Assembly: GCA_032719365.1 (NCBI GenBank)
Contig: CM064861.1
Coordinates: forward strand, 83,076,863-83,140,862
Source: Prinsepia uniflora
Lineage: Eukaryota > Streptophyta > Magnoliopsida > Rosales > Rosaceae
DNA: 64,000 nt
Direction: 5' to 3'
The position numbers and the translations under genes were made by a program. Positions 12,140-23,048 of this stretch are shown in pieces (the first letter of the stretch is position 1; every line of letters begins with the position of its first letter). The notes beneath the pieces were generated by a model. That model was not told where the DNA came from and ran no database searches. It saw only the letters and a program-made list of their open reading frames with translations.

Positions 12140-15100
12140 TGACAGGACCCATTCCAACTGGACCTTGATAACCGTGTCCGGTCCTGCTTCCGTTTGACAA
12201 GTTAACTGAAGTCCTAAAACTACCCCTCAGCACCTGTCAGACAAGGGATAACTGCACTGATTTCCGCTCATGCCTCCGCCTCTCGATCAGCCCCGAACGT
12301 CGTGCCACGGCCTGAAGGGTCATCAAAACAGAAAAGGTGTGAGTCGACAAAAATAATATCCTTTGAAATACATTTCAAATAAACAATTTTCCTCTCTAGT
12401 TTATCAAACCATGCATGCATAGGGTAAAACATATGAATAACCATCACCGGTTTTCCAGCCAAATCACATGAAAACATTAACCTGGCCACAAAGACCAAAA
12501 CTCGTACTCATTATCAGTACGCAAAGAAATCACAATCAACATCAAATCGTACGACTCAAGTGCACAATCAATCACACAATCACATCCACACTACGCGTAG
12601 GCAATATCCCGAGCATCAGTCGTCTAGGAACCACCCCGAGCTCTGACTGTCTGGGCCCCGAGTGTTAGCCGCCTGGGAATAATCACAAACATATCCCTCA
12701 AGCTTCGGTCGTCTGGGAAATACCCCTAGCTTTGACCGTCTGGGCACTCACAATCACAATGAAAACCATCCTGGGATTACATCCCAAAACATTTCAATCA
12801 AATCTTTGACTTCAAACCAAGTCAAAATCATTCCCGATAGGGACTCAAGCCCAAATGTCATTTACACGTAAATCCGTAATATCTCATTTGAAAACATTAA
12901 AATAATCCTGAAATCATCCTTGACTCACCAACTAAGTCAAAATATCCTTTTTGAAACCATTTTTACTCCGGGCCAAACCCAAAACATCATTTACACATTC
13001 CTCGTAAAACGTGTCCGAAAGATCGATTAAAATAATCATTAATCACAATTAATCATCCCAAATCACCATGACATCATTGCAAACCAAATCATACAATCAA
13101 TCATGTAAGACAGTTAACTATGCATGTATAACGGTTTATAAAACAAACGTCCACTCACACACCGTCCAAACCGCTCGATTCTAAGCTGTACGTTTTTCCG
13201 TAATTTTTGAAATTTTTCAGGAATCATGAATCCTGTCCAAAATCATCATTAAGGGTCACTAATGACTCAATTAATATCATATTAATTTCCCATAATTTTT
13301 CGAGAATTAATTACGAGTTAAAATGGAACATAACCCTTCGGACCCTCGAAACAGTATCGAAACGGTGTCCGATCGACTCGAACCAACGCCAAAATGTTCG
13401 TTACATTGCATAGAGTAAAAGTCATGTTGACTTCACCTCGAGAATCCCACTCATGCGCCCCCACGCGCCGTCGTAAGTGGCTGCGCCTGGAGTCCACGCT
13501 CCTGCTACTGTTCATCATCTCCTCTGCCCGATTTTGGAACATGATTTTGATGATCAAGGGTTTTCGGTTTTAGAATCGGATTTTGGAAAGCGGAATTTGG
13601 TTTTAAAGTTGAAACGTGGAATTCCGGATTTGGGTTCGGAATGACGGTTCTAGATGCCGGAATGGCTTCGGGCCAGTGATTTCGAATTCGGGTTTGGATA
13701 TGGATTTAGAAATGGTTTTCAAATGGTTTTGGATTGGATTTGCTGGATCTGACTATTGGGTTTAAAGACCCGGATATTGTGATTGATGGGGGACGGGCCC
13801 GGATTGGGTTTAAATACTCGGATATTGATATTTTCCCCCGTAGGCCTGTTGAGTTTAAGGACTCGGGAGTTTAAAGACTCGGATTATAATGAGGCCTGGA
13901 TTGAGTTTAAAGACTCGGGAGTTTAAAGACTCGGATAGATCCAGCAGGTTCGGTGAATGGAAATATGATGTGGTTTTCAACAAGATTTTCCGATGTTTTG
14001 GGCAGTGGCCCGGATGAAATGGTTTTCAGTGGTTTTGGGCTGAGGCCCGGGATTTGAGAAAAAGGAAAATGTGTTTGGTTTTCATACGTGTTTTATGACA
14101 TGAATTTGATATGCATGCATTGGTTTTTGAAACATAGGGTATACATGTTATTGTTTTATGAAATGTTTTTGAACTATACTTTATTTTTGTCCACTCACGG
14201 TCTTTTCGTGTTTTCGATACCTTTTAGGTTGTTGCGGCGTGGGTTGTTGGTCGAGAGAGAGACGGAGACATCACACGTACGATCCACAATAGTCTTTGTA
14301 CACTCTGGAAATTTTGGAAGTTTTTGGACGGTCGGATCGAGAATCCCTTGTCCTACTTACGTGTCACATGAAGGTTGGACATCAGTTTAGCCTTTGTGTC
14401 ATGCGTAAGTTAGACGGGATCGGGATTATCCCTTAATCCCGGGGAATTAGGGGTGTCAGGCAGGTCCTGCGGTTCAATCCGGTCCAATCCTGTTCAATTC
14501 TCAGTCGATTTCCATAATTGATCAAACTAATAGGATCGGTTTAAGTCTAATTAAAGTTCAGTAAGCTCAATTACATGGAAACTTACCTCAATTCTTTCAT
14601 TCGATCTCGACTTTTCGATGAATACCCGAGCACTGTTCATCCTCCAATTTCTTTCAAACTCGATTGTTTTCTTTCAATTGATGCATCGACAAGCTTCGTT
14701 GGATCCTACTAAGCATATTTCCAAGGCCAATTTCAGCCTTCAACCCCTCCAATTACTCGAATTAAAACTCGAAAATCCAAAGTCCTCATCCCTTCTGTTC
14801 TAAGGCAAAACGACCTCAATTCTCTTCACACTTGATCTGGTCCTAGTCGAAATGATCCCAGAAGACTTAATTCAAACTCAATTTGAAGCATCATGACCTA
14901 TAAATTCATCTTTTATTTTGTAGACTTTGAACTCCCACGATTTTGGGTTTCAGGTTTCCTTTACAATTTCCCACCCCCACTCTCTTGTTGATTATTTGTT
15001 CTCCCTCTCTTGATCCTGTTCGAACCCTCATGTTTCTCCTGAGATCAATTACCTATGATTATGTGCTCGCTTTTGGTGGAAGGACACACACACAAGGGGA

Positions 15101-15513
15101 ATGTTCAATTCAAGCATATATATGAATTTGTCATATCCAAATATCAGACGGCATCAATGCCACTAATTGTCATCTGCACAGTGACATGTGTCACTTAATT
15201 ACCTAACTGACTCACCCACACGGCTGAATCAGCCATTCACCTGCCCAAAAGACCATTTTGTCCCTGCAACACATAATTACCAAAATGCCCCTCTTAATTC
15301 TAGACCAGTAACTTCCACGTCCGAACTCCGGTTGACGCATGCCGCCTGTCTACGGACTCAGCATCTCGAGACCTATCTAACGGTATTTACAGAAAGTCCA
15401 AAAAGTATCATGTGCAAAAAGTCAACTTTTGCCCCCATAACCAAAGGCAAAATCGTCCTTTCCTTTTAATTTTTTTTCTAATTTTTTCTTTTTCGAATTT
15501 TCGGGTCGTCACA
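12140..15513 (-). mobile_element. solo LTR of the same gypsy superfamily, minus strand
   Basis: On the plus strand it runs TGACAGGACCCATTCC ... GGGTCGTCACA, the reverse complement of the TGTGACGACCC...GGGTCCTGTCA layout. The flanks are TTACG (12135-12139) and TTATG (15514-15518), a 5-bp target duplication with one C-to-T change. The conserved GTCCACTCAC motif is at 13149 and the complementary GTGAGTCGAC at about 12340. The leader donor (AGGTAAG on the minus strand) is near 14583-14588. An approximately 24-bp repeated motif with GTCTGGG lies at about 12605-12750. A plus-oriented piece of a related LTR (13525-14458) interrupts it. Beyond that point the minus-strand LTR resumes with its leader and promoter half. 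Confidence 0.8.
13525..14458 (+). mobile_element. inverted 3' half of a related LTR inside the minus-strand LTR
   Basis: Orientation switches abruptly. 13525 onward matches the plus-strand LTR at 22080 onward: GGATTTGGGTTCGGAATG, GTTTAAAGACCCGG, then GTCCACTCAC at 14188 and a terminal stretch like 29440-29489. At about 14458 it returns to minus-strand LTR. It therefore represents the 3' end of a nested plus-strand LTR whose 5' half is missing. A target duplication was not identified, so insertion followed by deletion is inferred. Confidence 0.6.
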
Positions 15514-15518
15514 TTATG

Positions 15519-16730
15519 ACCAAGCCTCCTCCTAAAACAATTTCACATTCGCACTCGGTCCTATTTCCGTCTGATAAACAATCTGAAATACTCAAACTGC
15601 CCTCAATACTTGGCAGACAAGCAGTGACATAGTTAGGAATTCATCTGAGTTTGGGTATTTTTTAAATACTTAAAAAATTAATGTAATTCAACTCATCATA
15701 ATATATGTCGAATTAGTAGATTATATAAAAAAAAATTCATATCATGCTACGAATTTAGTACAATCATATACAGTTGTCTTCGACGGATTCTTAGTTTGAA
15801 ATCATACCATGCCCAAAACAAATTATTATTAAAGTATTAAAACAAAATATATATTAAAAAAATTGAAAATTGAAAAAAAAAATTACTATAATATAAACTA
15901 TGTACTTTTATATCAAAATATCACTATACTTTTTATAAATCATATATGATAATGATATATATGTGGATTAGGAAGCCTAAAATTGTTTTTCAAATTGAAT
16001 GTGAATCTCAAAATATATAATTAACTATAATTATGTAATAATTCTTACTTATTAATAAATTTTTAATTAATTAAAATATATTTATACATATATTACATTA
16101 AAATATATAAAATTCAATGGGGGCGCCCAGGACCCTCGGGGCCCATGTTGGCTCCATTGCTGTAGATAAGTGATAACTGTACTATTTCACCACACACACC
16201 TCCGCCTCTCAATTGTCCCGATTTTCGTACAACGGTCTGCAGGGTCATCAAAACCAGTATAAAGTATGAGTAGACAAAATAAATATTTAAAACACATTTT
16301 TCGAGAAAAATAAATATTTACTCTCCATTGTATAAAACATGCATGCGTAGAATAAAACGTAAACAAATGAACATTTAAATCTCAAATCAAAACAAATCAT
16401 AGACCATGGGACCACAACAATCATAAACACAGTGAATAGCCTATAGCCCACATTTCACAAAATCCATCTTTATCAAATTATGTCACAAAAAACCATTGAA
16501 CACAAATATCACATCAAACACAATTGTCTCCCCCGAGCATCAGTTGTCTAGAAAACGCCCCAAATTTTGACTTCCTAGGAACAATCACAATACAGCTACC
16601 CCAAGCTCTGGTTGTCCAGGAAACTCATCACAACAACAGTAAACGTAATCCATGGTTTAAGTCACACAAGCCTCCTAACTAGGCACACCTAATCCTCAAA
16701 CTCAAGTACCAATCACAATGAATAACAACA
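15519..16730 (-). mobile_element. older minus-strand LTR remnant (outer layer)
   Basis: It starts with a degenerate end (GACCAAGCCTCC..., CGGTCCTATTTCCGTCTG) that parallels 12140-12200, followed by the CATACACCTCCGCCTCTC-like block (16190-16210) and the degenerate GTATGAGTAGAC (16264). A hAT-type element at 15622-16162 splits it and it is cut at 16735 by the next LTR. Its other end may be the 29495-29822 fragment. The word ACATTA occurs just outside both ends (about 12132-12137 and 29820-29825), which may be the relic of its target duplication, but this is weak. Confidence 0.5.
15622..16162. mobile_element. hAT-type non-autonomous element
   Basis: Termini CAGTGACATAG... and ...CCATTGCTG (inverted CAGCAATGG) with an 8-bp duplication CAGACAAG (15614-15621) / TAGATAAG (16163-16170), the two differences being C-to-T. 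The internal end GGGGGCGCCCAGGACC...GGCTCC is typical of a widespread plant hAT MITE type. The interior is AT-rich and non-coding. It splits the outer LTR remnant between its GGCAGACAAG and TGATAACTG blocks. Confidence 0.65.
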
Positions 16731-16735
16731 CTACG

Positions 16736-19093
16736 TGACAGGACCCATCCCGATCCCCCGGGAATCGTAGGGGAATGTGCTCTGCTCCCGTCTGACAATC
16801 ATACTCAAAATACTAAAAATATCCTTTATGGGTTCAAATATAATCAACAGAGTATACTACCATATTGTCAGACAATGGATACGTATCTATTACACATGAT
16901 CGGGCATATATATATATATATATATATATGTCAGTACAAAACAAATACTAAAACCTACCCCGTAGGGTGTCAGGTACGCAGCAGTACTATCTATGCCTCA
17001 GCCTCAGTATCCGCCCGTCTCTGTATCACAGTCTGAAGGGTCAATAAAACAGTAAAAATGTGAGTGGACCAAAAATCAATAAGTTATAAACTCGTTTTGA
17101 AAACATATACATTTGAACCCTCTATTTGTAAACATGCATTCATTTAAGATAAATTGTATGAAAACAGATCAAATCATACACATACATATATACATACACA
17201 TATGGACACACACACATCAGTAAAATACACACAATATAACCAATCCTCAGGCATCTATGATGCCTCGACATCCGCGATGTCTATATCAAAACCAGTCATG
17301 ATTTCCAATTCTACGTGTGCAACTCGGGATCTCATATCCAAGTATTTTCCCAGGACCTAGCTCAGCGTCGTCCGAGGTGATATCAACATGGGGTGCCTGC
17401 CCCGGATATACCTCGTTCAGGATGATATCATAAACTCTCACTCTTGATCATGAGCCTCTCATCGGAGTCACTCATCTCAGGTAGTGCACCGTGATTACTC
17501 CAGGATCCTCGACGTTTGGAGGAGACTAACCAACTCACTTAGGATGGTATATGTGGAACCGTAACCAAATCCGGTGAAAAATACTTTTAAAATAATTTAT
17601 ATCTCAAATTGGTTTAAACACTATTCAATTTGGCCTATACCTGAGACATAACTATCACAAATCCGTTCCACAAAATCCACTCAAAAATCGTGTCCAACAC
17701 TTGTTTATAAATCCTGATTTATCGTTATTCAAATCCAGCTGAAATGTATTCTTTCCTTTCAATTTCCCGTTGACTCTAAATCTAAGTCAAATCATCATTC
17801 CATCGAGTCTCAAGCCCTAAACCTCATTTTCACGAAAATTCGTAAAATGTTTCATAAACCGATGATTACAATCCACATCATCATTCAATAACAATATCAA
17901 AACATTTCAACTTAAAACATCTAATAAAGCATTCAAAACAGTTATGCTTGCATTTCAGTTCTAAAACAAACAGTCCACTCACACTTGGTCCACATTGCGT
18001 GCTAAAGCTGGTCCAAAGTCTCGAGGCCTGTCTAAATCATGTATAAGGGTCACTAATAAGCTACAAAAGTTCATATGCTAAACCCTCACAAAGCCCGATA
18101 TCTGAAATGCATCCTCGACACGCTTTCCGAGGCTAAAAACCTCTAAATTACCAACCAAACGGTCTTCGATCAATCTGAAACTATCACCATTGGATTCAAA
18201 ACGTCACGATGACATCAGTTGTCAACGTTGACGTCATCCGTCAACGGTCAACAATCAACAGCTGACGTCAGCCTGTCAGGTCTGACACCTGTCAGATCTA
18301 ACACATGACACGTGTCACTTTCTGATTGGTCTATGTGTCCCCTGACACCTTTGACATCCTGCCACGTGGCACCACCCGATTGGTCCATATGGTGACACGT
18401 CAGCTGTTGACTGTGTCTGACAGCTTACCACCTGGCACCACCTGATTGGCCACGTGGACTGACAACTTCTGATAGATGATGACGTGGACTACCACGTCAT
18501 CATCGTCAACCTTGAGATAGGTTAACCCGTTTCTCTATAACGGGTCGAATTGACCCGCGACCCGACCCGCAACCTATCTCACTCATCTCTCACCCATTTT
18601 CGGCCATTTTTGTTCCTACGTGATTGTAATGATCTCAGGAATGGATCTATGGAATCAAAATAGATTAAAAAGGGCTAGAAATTACCTTCCAAGCTTGAGG
18701 ATTTTCCTGCTATTTTCTGACTCGACTTCTAGGCGATTCCAACCACCTCAATCCTTCATTTTTTGTCCCTATGTGATCGTACAACTCTTAGGAATCACTT
18801 TTGATCATTAGAAACCCCCAAAAATCCCTCAAAATCGAATTCGAATTTTTTGCACCCAAATCGGGTTTCGGGTTTTACTTGGGTCGTGAGTCCTCCGCCT
18901 TGCTCAGCTTCTCTCTGTCGTCTCTCAACCTTCCTTTCACTCTCACACTCTCAGGTAACACATAGGATGAAGGAGTGGTGGTTGATTTGGGTTGTTTGTG
19001 CGGGTTTCAGGTGAGTATGAAGAAACAAAGAAGAAATGAAGATGATACAACCCATAATTTGGGGGCTTGCGCCAATTAGATGAGTGACAAGGG
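16736..19093 (-). mobile_element. minus-strand LTR, left part (nested, chimeric)
   Basis: It begins TGACAGGACCCATCCCG after CTACG (16731-16735). GTGAGTGGAC at 17061 and GTCCACTCAC at 17973 bracket a region with an ATCCGCGATGTC-type repeat (17255-17290). The leader exon acceptor (minus strand GACAG|G) is near 18030 and the donor (AAGGTAA) near 18683. It reaches the GCCAATTAGATGAGTGAC block at 19073 and is then interrupted by the plus-strand LTR at 19099. The continuation, 29495-29822, ends GCGTTACA but is not followed by CTACG, so the two ends probably come from different insertions joined by recombination. Confidence 0.65.
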
Positions 19094-19994
19094 GCTTGTG
19101 TAATGACCCATCCCGAGAGTCTGGATTAGCAAAGTGCTTAGTAAAGGATTAGTGAGTCTAATTGGTGTTTAGTTGGTCACTTTAGGCCCGTTAGTGTAGA
19201 ATGACAAATTTGCCCCTAGGTTGGGCAAAACATTGACTTTTAGTTCAGACGGTTAATTGGGTATTGACCAATGACCGTGACGTAGTTTGGGACGTCACGA
19301 GTCCGTAGACAGGTGGCACGCTCGATTCCGACATCCGAGGAGGAAGTTATGGTGTTCGGAAGGTTAAGGGCATAACCGTAATTTGGTTAATTAAAGGGAA
19401 AATGTTGACTTTTTGGACGATAAGGAATTTTCACGTAGACCAAGGACCGTTAGATAGGTCTCGATGTCCTGAGTACAACGACAGGCGGCACGCTGTCATC
19501 GGACGTCGGACGGTGAAGTTATGGTTTTGTAAAGTTGGAGGGGCAAAATGGTAATTTGGACACTAAGGGGCATTTTGGTCTTTTGGCACCTTGGGAATTG
19601 TGAGTAATCAGAGGGGGACATGTGGCCTAAGAGATTGGAGATTTTTTTTGGGTTGGACTGTTAGATGGAGGACGCGTGGGGGTGCTCTAGTGGCTTCTAG
19701 CACTTGCACGGTGCAAAATTAAATGGGTTGTGTTGGTTTGAGTCGTGCTTGAGAGGGAAACAAAGACGATGCTAGGGAGGAAAATCGATCGATGGCAGGG
19801 TGTGTGTGAGGCCTTGTGACCTGGTGAAAGTGAGCAGAGACTAATTGAGAACTGGTGAGTGAGTCTTGAGTGAAAATTGTGTGAGGAAAGGATGAGAGGA
19901 GGATGAGATTTCTCAGGAAATTAGAGAGGTGTCGAGGATCGTGGTGTAACCACAATCGATTAAATTGGTCCAAACAAGTTCGAGGGAGTGTTAG

Positions 19995-22961
19995 TGTAAC
20001 AACCCGTACCTTCGGGAAGGGTAAAACTGTAATTTGGTAAAGTTTTGTATATAAAGGACGATTTTGCCCTTATGAATAGTAGGCTAAAAGTTGACTTTTT
20101 GAATTACCGATTGGATGAGTGTTGACCCTTAACCGTGACGTAGGTTAGGACGTTACGAGTCCGTAGACAGGTGGCAGGTTCGATTCGGACAACCGGAGGA
20201 AAAGTTATGACGTTCAGAAGATTGGGGGTGTTACCGTAATTTTGATTAAATGAGGAAAATGTTGACTTTTTGGAGGACTTGTGATTTTCACGTAGACCGA
20301 GGACCGTTGGATAGGTCACGACGTCCTGAGTTCAACGACAGGCGGCACGCTGTCATCGGACGTCGGACGGGAAAGATACGGGTCTAGAACGTTCGAGGGC
20401 AAAACGGTAATTAATTATACAAGGGGTATTTTGGATATTTTCTTTCAGCCAATTGGATCAGGACAAGTGGCAGAAGTGGGCTGGGATATTTTGTGCTAAG
20501 CCCTTGGATGTTGGACACGTGTGGGTGACTGGATGGTTCTAGGACGATCGAGTGTGTGCACGGCCACATTTTGTTCATTTTTGAACCGTGCAATCCTTCG
20601 ACAAACGCAGAAAACAGAGAGAAGAGTGTGGAGAGGCGGTGATCGATTCAGTGCAAGGGAGAGTGAAGAGAGAATTGAGAGAAGGACAGTGAGGCAAGGA
20701 GGTGCTGGTGATCGCGGTTTGGAACTGCAACCGTGCACGGAAGCGATACGGTGGACGGCTAGATTTTTGGCAAAAACAGAGAAGGAAGTGGTCTGTGGTG
20801 GCTGTTGTGCCGTGTGGTGGATCGATTCGAGCCACTAGGAGACTCAGGAGATTACGGGGAGTCCAACCAGCACCGTGGTAAGCGGCGGTGCCCACGGCGA
20901 CGACAGAATCGAAGGGTAAGTTCCTTTCCCCTGTTTTCCCGTGGATTTTAAATTCAAAAGTCGTGAAGGTAGGATGAGAATCGAGGGGATTGGTGAGTGC
21001 AGTGGTATTTAGGGAGGTTCTAGGAGTGGGGTAGAACGGTCGCCGTGACGGGGGCGTACACGGCGGAGCTCAGTCGACGGAGAGTACTCTGTACTCTGTT
21101 TGGCCGTGAAGTTCAAATGCAAAGTCGTGGAGTTGGGCGTTGAGTCGAGGGATTAGGAGGTTAGGATGAAGTTCAGGAAGGTCCTAGGCGTCGATTAAGA
21201 TGAACGCCGTGACGGGGGAGGACCTGGGCGGCTGGCGGCCAAAACAGGGGCTACGGGCCGTCTGTTTCGAGGCCGTGAACGGTGGGTTTCCGGCCGTGAT
21301 TCTTCAAGGTTAGGACATGGTTAGGTTGCTTAGGATGGGACGAAGAGAATGGGATTGGATTGGACTGGAATGGTGGTCAGATTACAGAGAACCGGTCACG
21401 CCGGTTCACCTGTGTTGAACCGGGTGACTCGAGGAAGGAGATGCACTGTAGCAAGCGCGTGAGGCCCACGCGCAGCCACTTTGGGCGGCGCGTGGAGGCG
21501 CGTGGGGAGGAATCCGGCCAAGCTTCCAACATGAGTTTAGTCCTAAATGTTCTAAGGAATCCAATGGTATAGTTTTCGGGTTAACCGGACGGTGTTACGG
21601 AGTTGTTCGGGAATCCAGACGGTTACGGGTTTAGGATTAAAATATTATTTAATTCCCGAAAAATTGGGGAAATTAGGATTAGGATCCTTGATGTAGTTGT
21701 GACCCTATTTGGTGCATTTTGATAGGACGGGAGGCACCCGAGACGGTCGAGGAGCGCACGGAGCTCGACTGACTTGCTCAGATTTGTGAGTGGACTCTTT
21801 CCTACTTCCGAGCATGCCTAACTGTTTTTATCAATGTTTTATGATATTATGTGTGTTTTTATGTTTTCCATGCTGGTTATACGTGATTGAAATGTTTGCA
21901 TGTTTTTTTGAGACGTTTCCGAGTTTTTGCACGTTTTTCGAGAAAAAGCCGGTTTTCAGCTTTTGATGCCATATTTGAGAAATTCAACCTATAAATGTTT
22001 TCTAATGATGGTAAATGAGTTATGAAACATGATTTGGAGATTTCCTATGGTTTTGGTATGGAAATGGATTTTTCGGATTTGGGTTCGGAATGTCGGTTTT
22101 GAACGCCGGTAGGGCTTCGAACCGGGGATTCCGAATTCGAGTTGAATAGGGAGTTAGAAATGGTTTTCAAATGGATTGGATTTGCTGGATCTGGATATGG
22201 GTTTAAAGACCCGGATTCTGATTGACGGGGGGACGGGCCCGGATTGAGTTTAAAGACTCGGGAGTTTGAAGACTCGGATATTTATGATATTACCCCCATA
22301 GGCCTATTGAGTTTAAAGACTCGGGAGTTTAAAGACTCGGATTTATATTTGAGGCCTGGTTGAGTTTAAAGACTCGGATAGGTCCAGCAGGTTTGATCGG
22401 AAAAGATGGTTTAATGCTCGTGCTCTGGTTTCTATACCAGTTTTATAGTGTATCTGTTTCTTATGATGTTTTATAGTGTATCTGTTTCTTATGATGTTTT
22501 ATAGTGTTTCTGTTTCTTATGATGTTCCATATTATGATTTTTCTAATACTTCGTTTGGCATGCCTGTTTTCAAAATGGAGGGAACAACTTATTACTTTTC
22601 CTTAACTCTGATTTGATGAGAAACTGTTTTGGAACTGCTATTTATTCCAGTCCACTCACACCTTTTGTTTTTTTTAAATTCCCCTCCAGGTCGTGGTGAT
22701 AGCGCTGGGGTGAACGTTGAGGCAGATATCGAGAGGCATAGAGCTTACGACGTTCTTCCGTTGCGGACTTAGAATTGTAGGACTTTTTGTGCCCATTTTG
22801 TAGAACTATGCTCTGACTTACTGTTGTATATATTGACTCCTTCGTCTGATAGTTGTGCTTATAGTTGGATTAAGGTTATCTTTGGTCCTGTAAGTGTGAT
22901 TGTCAGACGGGAGCGGGGTTCGTCCTGGGTACCGAAGTGATATTTGGGACGGGTCCTGACA
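19995..22961 (+). repeat. 5' LTR (2967 bp)
   Basis: TGTAACAACCC ... GGGACGGGTCCTGACA, with TG/CA ends. Leader signals: donor GGGTAAGTTCC (GT at 20916), acceptor GATAG|GACGGG (21725), a 60-nt exon, donor TTTGTGAGTGGAC (GT at 21786), GTCCACTCACA at 22650-22660, then a T/C-rich tract ending CCTCCAG|GT at 22689. Between the two complementary 11-mers lie GAGTTTAAAGACTCGG repeats and a 28-bp triplet. Promoter sequence must be in the first kilobase; I could not place a clear TATA box. Confidence 0.9.
22201..22525 (+). repeat. two short tandem arrays in the 5' LTR
   Basis: At 22201-22380 the motif GAGTTTAAAGACTCGG recurs about seven times with spacers. At 22441-22525 a 28-bp unit (TTTTATAGTGTATCTGTTTC...) is repeated three times. 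Both are copied in the 3' LTR 5079 bp further on. The GAGTTTAAAGACTC motif also occurs at 13760-13940, 28850-28930 and, inverted, at 41120-41390 in other LTRs. Confidence 0.85.
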
Positions 22962-22963
22962 AT

Positions 22964-22975
22964 TGGTATCAGAGC
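22964..22975 (+). other. primer-binding site (initiator tRNA-Met)
   Basis: TGGTATCAGAGC follows the 5' LTR after two bases. It is complementary to the 3' end of plant initiator tRNA-Met, the usual minus-strand primer for this group. It fixes the inner LTR boundary at 22961 and the plus orientation. Confidence 0.93.
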
Positions 22976-23048
22976 ATAGGTTGTGTCGATTTGTGTTGGG
23001 TCTAGGTTGGTTGACTAACTCTATGCCTCTTTCAGTGTACGACCGATC

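Noticed and set aside
20521..21572. ORFs of 70-106 residues repeated at 25600-26651
   Set aside because: They recur only because the 5' and 3' LTRs are copies. No protein motif, and the more diverged LTRs do not keep them.
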